A stretch of DNA of 64,000 nucleotides, taken from positions 2,976,001 to 3,040,000 of the forward strand of contig JBBELK010000024.1 of the NCBI GenBank assembly GCA_037783545.1. The letters are read 5' to 3'. Below, piece after piece: positions 1-12,300 of the stretch (positions are counted from its first letter, which is position 1; every line of letters starts with the position of its first letter). Origin of the DNA: Henricia sp. BOLD:AAB3569. Lineage: Eukaryota; Echinodermata; Asteroidea; Spinulosida; Echinasteridae. The position numbers and the translations under genes are program-made. The notes under the pieces were generated by a model. The model did no database searches. It was not told where the DNA came from and saw nothing but the letters and a program-made list of their open reading frames with translations.

Positions 1-141
1 TCTCTTTTAAAAATTGTACACTCGAGACTGATATTTGTTTGTGTGGAGAGACTGGACTCAAAAATAAAAAAGATAAAAGGTTTGGATTGTTCTCCTAATC
101 TTCTAATCTTCTCTTTTAAACATCGTACACTTGCGACTGAT
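1..141 (+). repeat. Short direct duplication
   Basis: TCTCTTTTAAAAATTGTACA at 1-20 and TCTCTTTTAAACATCGTACA at 110-129, each followed by a similar CTCGAGACTGAT/CTTGCGACTGAT, are diverged direct copies about 109 bp apart in non-coding sequence. Confidence 0.6.
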
Positions 142-178
142 CAATCTTCCCCACCCTATCAACACCTTCCTTCCTTAG

Positions 179-315
179 GATCCCTCTTGGTGAGCGAGCC
201 CGTCGACTTCGAGCCATGCAAGCTGAGATGGGTGCTGACCAACCACCACAGTTTGTCAAGACACTCCAAGACAAAGAATGCGGACTTGGTTTCATCTTGC
301 CGCTCTCTTTTGAAG
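179..315 (+). CDS. Exon T1: first half of Ig domain A
   Basis: Acceptor ttccttag and donor G|GTAAGC bound an open frame containing PPQFVKTLQDKECG, the usual start of an I-set domain. It enters with the last base of a codon and leaves with one base, which fits exon T2. Upstream coding exons lie outside the window. Confidence 0.75.
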
Positions 316-3300
316 GTAAGCAGAGAACTGATCATAGGCCCAGTGACTTTGCTGGGAGGCCAAGGGGTGGCACAACATGTTGAAAGAGGGGCTCACAAAT
401 CAGCTTTCTCATACAGTTTTCCCCAAACCTCAAATCTCATTTTAAAAACAAGGGGGCACGACACTTTTCTTGGGGGAGGGGGGGGTTTGGCCATATGGCG
501 CCCCCTTGGCGACGCCACTGCATAGGCCATTCAAAAAGGTGTCATCTCCCCATTGTGCCCCCCAAAATGAGATTTGTTGTTTGAAACACTTTAGGGAGTT
601 AGTGTGCTCCCTTCCAAAATGTTGTTCCTCCCTCCAAATCGTTGTTCCCCATCCCCCCTCCCCCCTCCCCCCTCCGGCTTTGAAAAGTCTGGCAATGCCA
701 TTGTGCCTAAAAGAGGAAGTGTTCAAACAGCATTTATTTCAGTGTCATGCAAAAAAAGTAACTTTTATAAATGTGTTTGCAAGGTCTTGCATCACAGGTT
801 GTCAATAAGTTGTGATCCTAATCTCGCAGGAATAACAGGTGTTGTACAAGTGCTGATGTTAGCACTTGACTGCCCTCACAGAGCAGCCTGCATACATTGA
901 AATACATCTGTCCGATATGATGACTGCAAACATTTACACAAAAGTATCTGATGAAGTTTGCTCTTCGACCTTTGGTTCTGTTGAAAAAATCACACAATAA
1001 TGAGTTGAGTTGTATAGATTGCATGGATTAGTGAACGAACATGCCAGAGTGTTTCGGTTTAATTGCAAACACTGAAGGGGACTACTCACCAATTGCAGGA
1101 GTTGGCTTAGTTTCCGGTCCAATGTGCGACCTTAAAGGTCCATTACATCATTTCAAATGACTCAAAATGTTACTTCATGAGTCGAAAAGAAAAACCTTAC
1201 TCAGTGTTGATAACAACGGTAACAAACAAGATGGTACTTATCATAAGAAATTGTCAACTTGAGATTTAAAAAAAAAAATTTTACCATTCACTTAATGCAA
1301 AAACCGTGGATTTAAATGGATTTAATGGATTTTTTTTGAAGTGCATGTATGTAGCTGAAATTTCTGCAGACTAGTTTACGAACATTCCCCTTTAGATGTG
1401 TTGTGCCCTTATTCCGGGAATCTATAAAAACGTTTTATCCTGCAAAAGATATTTTGGGCCTTTAAATCAATCATGTTCCAAAGACTAAATGTTGATAATC
1501 ACATGTTCACCCCACAGTGACAATTCCACCCATACCAACCAAAGTAGTGTGGTACCTCAATGGGAAACAACTCAAGGAAGGCCCACGCTATAAATTCTAT
1601 GTGGATAATGGAACCTACACATTGGAGATTGAGGAAACAACACTGGACGATTTGGGTGAATACTGTGCTGAGGTGACCAATCAGACTGGTAAATCCATCA
1701 CTAAGTGCAAGGTGTCTGTTGATGGTAAGTTGGGAACTATATACTGCCGTGAACCCATAATTAAACAAACCTGTGTGGTTGTTTAATCTAAAATAGTCCC
1801 CAGAAAATTTGTCACACTGAACAAAATGTACAACTTTGGCAATTTGTTTATTTCCAGAAAACAGTCTATAGACCGTATTTCTGGTTTTTTTAATTTTTTT
1901 TATTTAGCAAATAGATCAGAAAAAATATTGTTGAGCACCAGTTTTCTGTCCAATGGACCTATGTTGTCTGGTACCCTGATACACCCCCATAGATTTGCGT
2001 GCATGTAAACAAACTGTGACGTCATTACGGTTCAGGTCCATTGAGTCATGAGTATGTAAAAAGCGAGTTTCTGAACCCAGTTTTTGATTCACACATACCA
2101 CGTTCTGCCTTCCTCATGCAGCAAACTTCATGGATAGGTATGCAGGTTACGTCAGACCACGCTTTGTACAACGTCTACGAGACATTCTCATTGTTGAGGG
2201 CAGTGCAGCAAGACTGGAATGCAAGGTTACCGGGATGCCGGATCCACAGATCAAATGGTAAGACATAGCTACAATCAAACCTTAATAAGAAGTCCTTGTG
2301 ACTTTGTTAATAATCCTGTGTAATCAGGAATGAAAGCAACGAACAATAATGAATTGGGACCTAAATGTTCCTTGTTATAAGCAGACTGTTGTAATAACAG
2401 TTTGCCGGTATTATTATCAATACCAGTATGTTTCCATTTGTCAACACAGCATTTTTGTCCATTGTGCATTTTGTCCTCCAGATGGAAAGATTCTGTTTTA
2501 TTTCTGATTGTAGCAGATTTTTGTTAAATTTAAATTTTAAAAAAGAAGAAAATGCAAGGTGTGAAAGAGGTTTAGCTTGGTAAGAAATTGAAATAAAAAC
2601 ATCTCAATTTCCCCAACAATTTAATTGTTTTTATTACAAATGTGTGCAGGTTCAAGGACCACAAGGAGATCGAAGATGGCACCCACTACTCCATGGAGTT
2701 TGACGATGAAGATACATGCACCCTCATCTTACAGGATGTGTTCCTGACTGATGCTGGTACCTACACATGCCAGGCTTCCAACGTACTCGGCCGCATTTCA
2801 TGTGACTCACATGTCCGTGTTGAACGTAAGTTAGTCTCTTTTATTGCTTTATCAGAAATGGAAAATCCAAGATTGGTTCTAAATGGGTTTTCCTTTCAAT
2901 GTGAATGGTTGTGCCTTGCCATTCACTTCCATGGGCATAGGCTTCCTATATTTTAAGCGAGGGAGTGTGTGCGTAAAGCTCACACCTCCTAAAGCTGAGG
3001 TCGCCAAGTTTGGTATAGACATCTGGCCGAACATTTCCAGAAATTAGCCGTATAATTATGGCCCTACAATGTGCTTAGATTGAAGATAATGCTTTTGAAA
3101 CTAATACTCAAACTAACACTAACATTGCATAATTGTTGCTTACAAGTAGGAATTTGTGTTCATTCCTAGAATGTTTGTCTCATGACGACCCAACATGAGT
3201 TTTTCTAATTATTTCCTTCAAATATACCGAGCAACAAAAGAAATTCTTATCTTCAAAACAAGTTCTTATCTAAATAAGTTGACATCAAAACTAATTAAAA

Positions 3301-6300
3301 TAAAGGTGAAATGTTCTTCAAACACTGTACTTCGATAAAGTGTAGTCTTTTATTACCATGGGCAAAGCAAGCCCCACCAGATGGTCAGGATGGTGTGTGC
3401 AGAAATTGCTTACATTTCTCTTGTTGTTCAGCATACAAATGACATCAGTATAAAGGGATGTTTTGCTGTGATAGCATCACCAGCATGTAATTGTGCATCC
3501 TGCTCCAAAAATAGCTACCTCACAGGTCCTGTTTTGTGTGTATGGGGTGGCATTATAGCAGTAGATTACAGCATCTACCTGACTAGGCTGTTTTGCATAA
3601 CAAACAACCAGAAGATTAACTGTTAACAGTTATTGACACCCACAGAGTTAGTCTAATTGAAATGTGATAACTTGGTCAACAGTTGATTGGTCAACAAGAT
3701 TTAGACTTGCCAAGATGTCAATAGGAGCTTAACTAGTCTGTGCTTTTGTAACTGACCATGGGAATGTATTACATCACTTTTAAAGTGCCCTTAATTTTTT
3801 TGTAGGTATTCCCTCCCCCTCCCCCTCAAAAAAAAGGGGGGAAAAGATAAAAAGCTTCTAAATAAAACCCTTATCATACATTGGGTAATGAAAGCCAGAG
3901 AAATAATTTAAATAGAAGAAATAACTTACCTATATATAGGGTGTGAAATGGGTACTTGCAGAGTGTTCATGATGTGGAATGTATGGTTTTGTGACACAAT
4001 ACATTCAGGATTAACAAGACATACAAGTTTCTGAATACCTGCATATGACCTTAGCCCACATACTTGAACTCAAGCAAACAAAAGCACATTGTTTGGGGTA
4101 CACCTGAGTCAAACCAGGTCACTGGCAACTACAATGCCAATGGTGTTAAATGTCATCTGGCTGCAGGTACTTTCACAACCAGTTGGCATTCCATGGTCTA
4201 AGTTTACATGTTTAAATGAACTTTTGGCTTGTAGTAGAGTACTTTTTGAGTACTCGAAGGAAATGTTGTCTAATATAAGTTATGATTACACAGACAATGT
4301 CAAACCCGCTGTGTATTAAGAACAGTACTTGAATTATACTTGGTTTGAAGATAATCACTTCATTCTCATGTTCAAAATCACTTAAGGCCTTTGAAATTCT
4401 TTTTCGAGTACTTTCAGCATTTCAAAGACCCTATAAGTAATTGTAAAAGCCAAACTGAGGTGATTACCTTCAAACCAAGTATAACTGAAGTCAGTTCTTA
4501 TTGTACAGCGAGTTTGACATTGTCTGTGTATGTGTATGTGTAATCATAACTTATATGAGACAACATTTCCTTCTAGTACTCGAATAACTACAACACTGTT
4601 TGGCTCTGATGAAGTCGTTCATTTATTATCAACCATCCCAAAGAAAAGCTACATTATCATACTGTGAGGAGGTTCATAGTTTTCCTATAGAAATACAGCC
4701 AATAGATTTTATGTCAGTGATATAAACTTTGCCTGACAATGTAAAACAGATGGTAGCCTTAACTGACACATAATCTTTTTAATGTGGAACAATAATATGT
4801 TTTTAGGGTTTGCAAGTTATTGACCAATGTTTATTTGTGATGGCAGTACACTTTGCAGTCAAACCTTAGCCTAAGCATGTTGCTTGTGCTAGTTGGTAAT
4901 TGAAAGTATGCAATCTTTGGGATGCCCAAGATAAATTGTGCCCTTACTAGATGTAGATTAATGGCCAAAAGTCAGAATTCCATGCTAAATTTAGAAACCA
5001 ATTGGGCTTAAGTCAACAAAGAACTTTCTCCATAAATAGCAAGATAAACCAGCTGAATGCCATATATCATACGCCTTGTTCGTCGTCTGTATAAAACTCA
5101 ACAACCAAGGAAATATTGCATTAGTATTATGGACATGAGAGATGGAGTTAGTCGTCGGGTTGATCTCTGATCGGTGCCAGTCTCAAGATTCTGACAAACC
5201 CAGCTCTTTGGAGGTAGACCTGGTCGTTTCAAGTGATATCTCAGACCATAGCTTGGATTCACAGGCAACACAAGAGGCTGCTAGAGATACTAGTGAAACA
5301 TTTCTCATTCCAAAGATCGTCTTTACATTTGAAAATGCTTCGGAATTAGAGCGAGTACCACCAGAGGGTATGTAATGATATTATTGAGCCCAATGACCGG
5401 GGGTAATCATGTAAAGTGTATTGAGACTGTGTGTGAAATACATAAGGATTGGACATTATTTCTCTATTTTATCCAATGGGGCGACACTTTTTGTGTAGAG
5501 AGTCCTACTAGGGCGACGCGGTGGGTTAGGGCAACAATTTGGTGTAGCCCCAATATTTTGGAAGTCAAAAACAATTTTTTTAGGTCAAAGACCATCTTTT
5601 TAAAATCGAGAACCATTTTCATTAGGTCTAGAAGCATTTTTATTAGGTGTGGAACCATTTTTGGAAGCTTCGGGTTACAGAAATTTGGTGTCTAATCGAT
5701 GTCTTTTAGCCGAAATTTCGGTGGTCGTTTGGTAAAGTTTTACCGGTGGGTCGCCCCTTTGCTGCATTAAGTGATATTATTATAATTATCATTATCATAA
5801 ATTGGTGATGAAGGGATGTCTTTAGAAACAAGATTGTTTTCTAACTTGCATGAATGTTCATCTGACATTGCACTCATTATTATAGGATAGACATGCACAT
5901 TTTAGATGCATGCCGCTACTAACCAGTGTTGTAGTCGAGTCACCAATATCGAGTCCGAGTCTTAAGTCATTAGCCTTGAGTCTGAGTCTCGAGTCAGTAG
6001 CCTCGAGTCCGAGTCACCTTCCTCCAGTCTGAGTCACAAGTAACCCTTTCGCCAAAATGAAACTAAATCTGCTATAGTTTAGTACACACAATACACGAAA
6101 TGATGATGTGCTCGTGCACTCCTTGCCGGCCTGGCGGGGCAGTGTACATATTCTTGCATCGTACTGTGTTTTTACCCAAGAATCCTAAATTAATTTTTTT
6201 TTTAAAATATGTGACTATTAGTCACGATGAGTCACGATGAGTCACCATGTTCAAGTCCGAGTCATCATGGTCGAGTCATTTTCCAATGTGACCCGAGTTG

Positions 6301-9300
6301 AGTCCGAGTCACGAAAGAATTGACTCAAGTCGGACTCGAGTCTGAGTCCTGGGTTCAAGTCCTACAACACTGCTACTAACACCTATTGTGACCAAGTTGT
6401 TAAATTTATTAACTCTTCCGCTGCGGCGCACCACTCACAGCGGAGTTGGAAATGTTTACTGCCAGCATTAATGGCTCGATGGCAATATAAACCTGTTCTT
6501 CAGGAAATTTCGTCACAAACCTGCATGCTGCAAAACAAAAAGAACGCAGTTTCACTAGTAGAGTGCCGCGCAATGGTTTGCCGTGATGCAATATTTGCAT
6601 GCATTGTCTTCTCATCTACTAATCTACAAGTGACTGACAACTAACCATGGATTTAATTGATCCTGAAATGGCTAAATGATCCTGTTCACACACAGGTTGT
6701 GGAGCCGAAAGTGAGCCAGGATCTGAACTATCAAGGTCAGTAAAGTTTTTTACATGGCTTTTTTTTCTTCTTTTTTTTTTAATACATGGCATTTTAGGCA
6801 TTTTACTTTTTTTCTGTTGGTGCTTTTTAATGTGTTCAGACTATTCGTAAAGTTACTTTAATGCACCACTATTCTACTGTTTTGTGATACCTGTAACATA
6901 ACAAGTAGATAAGAAATTCACCAAGGACGTTAATTATGTAATTGCTAGGAACATTTTAATTAGTACCACTAGGCTTTTTTGCTCCTTTTACTTTTTTTTT
7001 TTACTGGTACAGTTCTTATTATTATTGCAAGGGTATTTCATTGGGAATAAATAGTCAAGTGCCCCATTTATGCACAAATATCAAACCAAACGTCATTAAT
7101 AAGAATGTTTGTTATCATGTATACAGTACCATACTTGCTTAAATTCCATCAAATCTATGGTTTTGTTGGCATAACCTTTGAGAAGCCAATTATGGACACT
7201 TGTCCTTTAATTAATGGCCCTTTGCACTTTCCTAAACTGTAAAAGATACACTTCAAGTAGTTTGAAGTTCTCTATCTATAATTGTCACTACTTCTTGTAT
7301 CTGTTAGAATCGTTAGTTGATTTACCTTTAGAAAAAATGTAACTAGATTAAAATATTTAATCGATTATTAAGTATATAAAAATATATTTAAAAATTTATT
7401 ATGATTTTTTGTTTTGCAAGTGAAGTTCATTTAAGAGTTCATTTAAAGTTAATATCCCATGTTGTGAAAACTTGGTCACTAAATATAGTTTTTACTTTTT
7501 TATCTTTTTTGGTGGATTAGTTTCAACGTAATGTACTGATGTTGAATAATGAAGTTACAAGCCTGAATACTGATATTATTTTGTATTATTTCCCATTGTA
7601 GGGAGTCAAGTGTAGATGACCTCACAGCTCTCTCTAGACTTCTACCAACCCATCGCCACCTCAACTGCTCTCCGTTCTTCAGTCTTCCTCTTCGCCGTAA
7701 GACGGTCGCAGAGAATGACAGTGCTCGGCTCACTTGTGCCGTGCAGGGTTACCCTAAGCCCAAAGTGGCTTGGACTAAAAACGGTAACCCAATATACGAT
7801 GGGTACTACTACAACATCACCAATAGGTGGGGAGTTTGCACTCTGGATGTGAATAGTGCAAGAGTGAGCGACACAGGAACTTACAGATGCACAGCTACTA
7901 ATGAAGAGGGACTGGATAGCTCTGCTTGTGAGCTGGTGGTTGAAGAACGTGAGTATAGAAATCTTAATATCAAGAATTCAATCACAAAATATCTCGTGTA
8001 GATTTTACGTTTAAAAGCCATATACATATCTACTTCACTTTTTCCTTCCATCATCTTTCATACTTAAATTTTAAACTTCAGATGCAACATTTGTGACATT
8101 TATGACTGTTTTGTGTTGACTTGGGATTTCAAGAATATTTTTTGTTGGTATTTAATAGATAAGCTTATGAAGAATGAAACTGGTTTATTTTTCAGACTGC
8201 ATCCAAAGCTATTGCTTGGATCCAGTTCTAAGAAAATTATATCTAGTTTTAACTACTAAGTGAATTTTGAATTAAAATCCTTGACATCCCTTTTTGTAGG
8301 CTGGTTTCCGATTAATCAGGGGGTTGTTAATTTAAAAAGGTGGACCAATTTCCCCTTTGCAATGATGTCGTGACAAGAAGATAGAATGTCTTGGAAAGAT
8401 ACAATGACATTATGAATTACATCTGAAAACAATGATTAGTGAACTTCTGGCTCAACGTTTCTTTTTTCCCCAATGAATACCTTCAATATCAATAATTCTG
8501 AAACTTGACCTGAAAATGAGAATTCCTGATTTCTTGACTCGTACAGGAACTGAACCCGATGAGACTTATGACTACATCCGTCCATCTTTCCACAAACGGG
8601 TTCGGGGTAAGCATGTCCGGGAAGGAACAACGGCACGTCTTGAGATTCAAGTCTCAGGATTCCCGGAACCACAAGTTGTCTGGTAAGTGCCCCAATTATG
8701 CTTCGTTAAATAACCCACAAGTACTAATTATTGATGTTAAAAGGTTAGGGAGAAATATTAGAAATGCTGAACGTATCTTTCAAGAAATGTGAGGAAAAAT
8801 CACCAACAATTATAAAAGCACTGTCAACAATGTTTACAGGAAGGCTTTCTTAAAAGCCTTCATATACCTACCATAGAGCGAAAAGGAAAGCTTCAGTCAG
8901 ATGGCTAAATGCGCAAAAGAACTAAATTCAGTGTCTCATCCTTTGAATAACATCTTTAAACAGGTGCTGCAATGAGTTAAATAAAAAGCAACTCAAATTA
9001 AATTAATTCCCAATGTAATAATTGTCAAAAACACTGTCTTCTTTTCTCGTGATTTCAGGTACAAAGACAATGTCCGTATCAATGAGAATGAACACATTAC
9101 AATTGAGAAATACCCCGGAGGTGCTCAGACCTTGGTCATAACGGGAGTGACACCGACGGATGCTGGTCGATACAAGGCTGCCGCTAGTTCACCAGCCGGC
9201 AAAGCATCATGTGCTGCTGATCTGATCATACTTGAAGGTATTGAATGCATCAATAGACACTTTACACCAGTGGCCATGTTAGACGGCAGGTTTTCTCATA

Positions 9301-12300
9301 TAAATGATGTGACAATGGATCCACCAGGCGCCTATACTCATGCTTTCAAAAACTGACAATGTGATTTAAAGTGCTAAGCAGTGTGGTAGTTTCCAACCAG
9401 ATGTTAAAGGGCCTGTGACATGCTAAACAACTTTATGCCTAATATTGCTTCATAATGACGGATTACTTGTTCAGCAAGACATACTATTGTTGGTTTGGAT
9501 GTAAAATCAATAAAAGGTGGCCTTTTTCAACTTTGAAGATTTCATTGCAATAAATCACAGACAGAGGGCGCTGTTTTGAGTGCATCACATAAGGAAGACA
9601 GAAGGGAAAAGTTAAGAAAAAACATAAGATTTCAAGTTGGACTTGTGGCAAATTGCTGCAGTTTCTACCCCCAGTTTTGTCATGGCTTACAGCAGGCAAC
9701 ATGTAAAACAAACTCAAACAGCCATGGATTACAAAAGTTTCAGGAAAATTGAGAAAAAAGTGGAATCTTTTGTGCACAGTTGAATGTGATTTTCCTGTGT
9801 TTGCCTCTTGTGACAAAGTGACCTTGGTCATGAATATGCATATTGGCATTAGCATAAACACTAAAAACCTTTGTTTTAATCCCCAAAGCAAGCTCCAAAT
9901 AGGGTTTGTATGACTTTAACTGAGTAGAGTGGTTTTAAAGGGGCCCTTTAAGCTTATTCGCAGAATGCTTACATGTATTCACACAAAAGATTGTCATCCG
10001 GGTTGCATGATTGTAAATTGTCTCTAAGGTTGCATTTTTTGTGATAGGAGATTCAAGAAAGACAAAATGGCTAAAACAAAATTTCAGATTCTCTCATGTT
10101 TTTCCCCATTTTTGTTTTTCAATTTGTAGTTGAAGCTGATGTTGAATCAGAAGATGAAGGAGAATTGGGACGAGGCAGAGGAAGAAGACGAACTCGTCAC
10201 AAAGCTAAGGCTGAGCTTAAAGAGCCTAAACCACACCGTAAGCCGCACAAGGTGCGACCTGTACCTGAAACATTTGAAGAGCGAAAAGCTCGAAGAATCC
10301 AATTGCGAGATGAACGGCCAGTCCTCATGCGACCGTCTTCCGTTCCCTTGAGAAGACGAAGACGCTCCTACAGCCCTTCATACATCCAGACATTTGGACC
10401 TCCGCCACTGTACGGTGTATCTCCTGATCTTAGAGAAAGGAAACCAATACCTTATTCTACGACACCAACACCAGCAAGAGCCCAGTCGGTACCTTTACCT
10501 GTCTTCAAACGCTTACATCCACCGGAGGATGACGGATATGGCCCTACGTACATCCCTCATTATGAGGTCCCAAAGAGAGGAGTACCTAAACAGTACAAGG
10601 CCATAACGCCGTCCTACGTACCACACCATGCTATCTCAAAGGGAGTCGGAACACCAACACCTCATGATGAGCGCTACTTTTCTGCCGTCTTTGACGATTA
10701 TCTCAGTGCCTCAGAGTACGAGTATCAGGTGAGAGAGAGGACGCCATCCTTGACGCGTGCTCGAACCCCAAGCTCATCTCGTGCAAGAAGCGTAACACCA
10801 ACAAGAAGACGTAAAACCTTATCATCCGACTATGAAGACTACTATGGGAGAAGAACTCCATCTGCACCAGATTACGAAACCTACTTGAAGCATATGAAAG
10901 CCATCAAGAAGCGACCCGAAGAGTTTAGACCAAGCTCGGTTCCGACAAGACAACTTCCAGAGATATTCACGCCAGTTTTTGATGATGAAGAAAGAATCCG
11001 GCCGGTACCCAGGAGATACCCGCAACCTGCCAGGGCTAAATCTGTCCCTCCTAAGGAAGGACCCCCTATCAAACGTTCACAGGCCGGTCTCTATCACCTG
11101 CCTTCACTTCGCGAATTTATTGGCAACAGGCCTCATCCTTTCATGCCAAAATCAAAGTCTCAGATGGCACCAACACCAAGCAGAATGTCAAGCACCTCAG
11201 AATTTGACGACAGAGATCGTTCATTATCTCATGACCGAAGACCTCAGTATGACTCGCAAAGTTCAACTAGTTCCTACAGGGGTAGATCAACAACGCCAAC
11301 ATCCCGATATGGTTTGAGAAGCTCCACTCCAGCCTCTGATTATGGTGACAAGGACTACCGAAGACCTTCACTCGAGCGACAGACTCCCCAAAGCTTCAGG
11401 CAGAGGTCTAAATCACCAAGTGTGCCAACGATTCCAAAACGAAGTCAAACTCCAACAACACCAGACTATGAAAAATCATTTCAGAAATTCAGATCAAGAT
11501 CGATTTCACCCAAGCCGTTTGCTCCTGTGCGCCAGAGTTCCTACGATGCAAGTCAAAGACGAGGCACAACACCAACTTTCTCTGACTCGGAACAGAGACC
11601 CAGACAATTCCGCCTTTTATCAACTGATTCAATTGATTCATTTGCATCAAGATCTCATTCACCTGGCCTCAGACGTTCAGTAACACCTGTTGCTACTGAC
11701 TCTGAACGCACACCGAGAGAGATAAAAATTATTGAGAGGTTGTCATCTTATGAATCTGTCAGCGGAAGGTCCATTTCACCAAGTCCTATGCCAGTCTCAA
11801 GGCACAGGCGCACACCCACTCAGGACCATAAACAGAGAGACCTTCAACGTATGAGAAAATCTTCTCCTTCCCCTTCCATCTCTACCAGACGAGGAAGCAC
11901 ACCAACGTACTTTGATGAGCGGCGTGGAGATTACCACTTGTCATCAGAGCGAGAATCGTTTGACAGACAGAGGACACATTCTGCAACACCTAAATCAGCT
12001 CATAGACGGAGTACCACACCATCTTCTGATGCTGAGCGAAGACAAAGAGATTCGCATTTGTTGTCAATAGAGACTTCTGACTCCCTCGGAGTACGCCCAA
12101 CTACTCCTCTTTCCAGGCATTCTGTGACCCCGGTGGCAACTGATTCATTACGTACTCCTAGAGAGATCCGCATAATTGAGAAGTTGTCATCATATGATTC
12201 ACTTGGAGAGAGATACCAGTCGCCACTTTCAGGAACAAGGCGAAGTGAGGCGAGAACACGCGAGCCACTCACGAGAGACATAAGGAGGTCGGTTACTCCA

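Noticed and set aside
43-525. 160-codon frame at the left edge as a separate gene
   Set aside because: It is out of frame with the Ig exon at 179-315 and runs into an inverted repeat with a G-rich stretch.
9484-9891. 135-codon minus-strand frame as a possible transposase fragment
   Set aside because: It lies within a 540-bp TTAA MITE and has no transposase motif.
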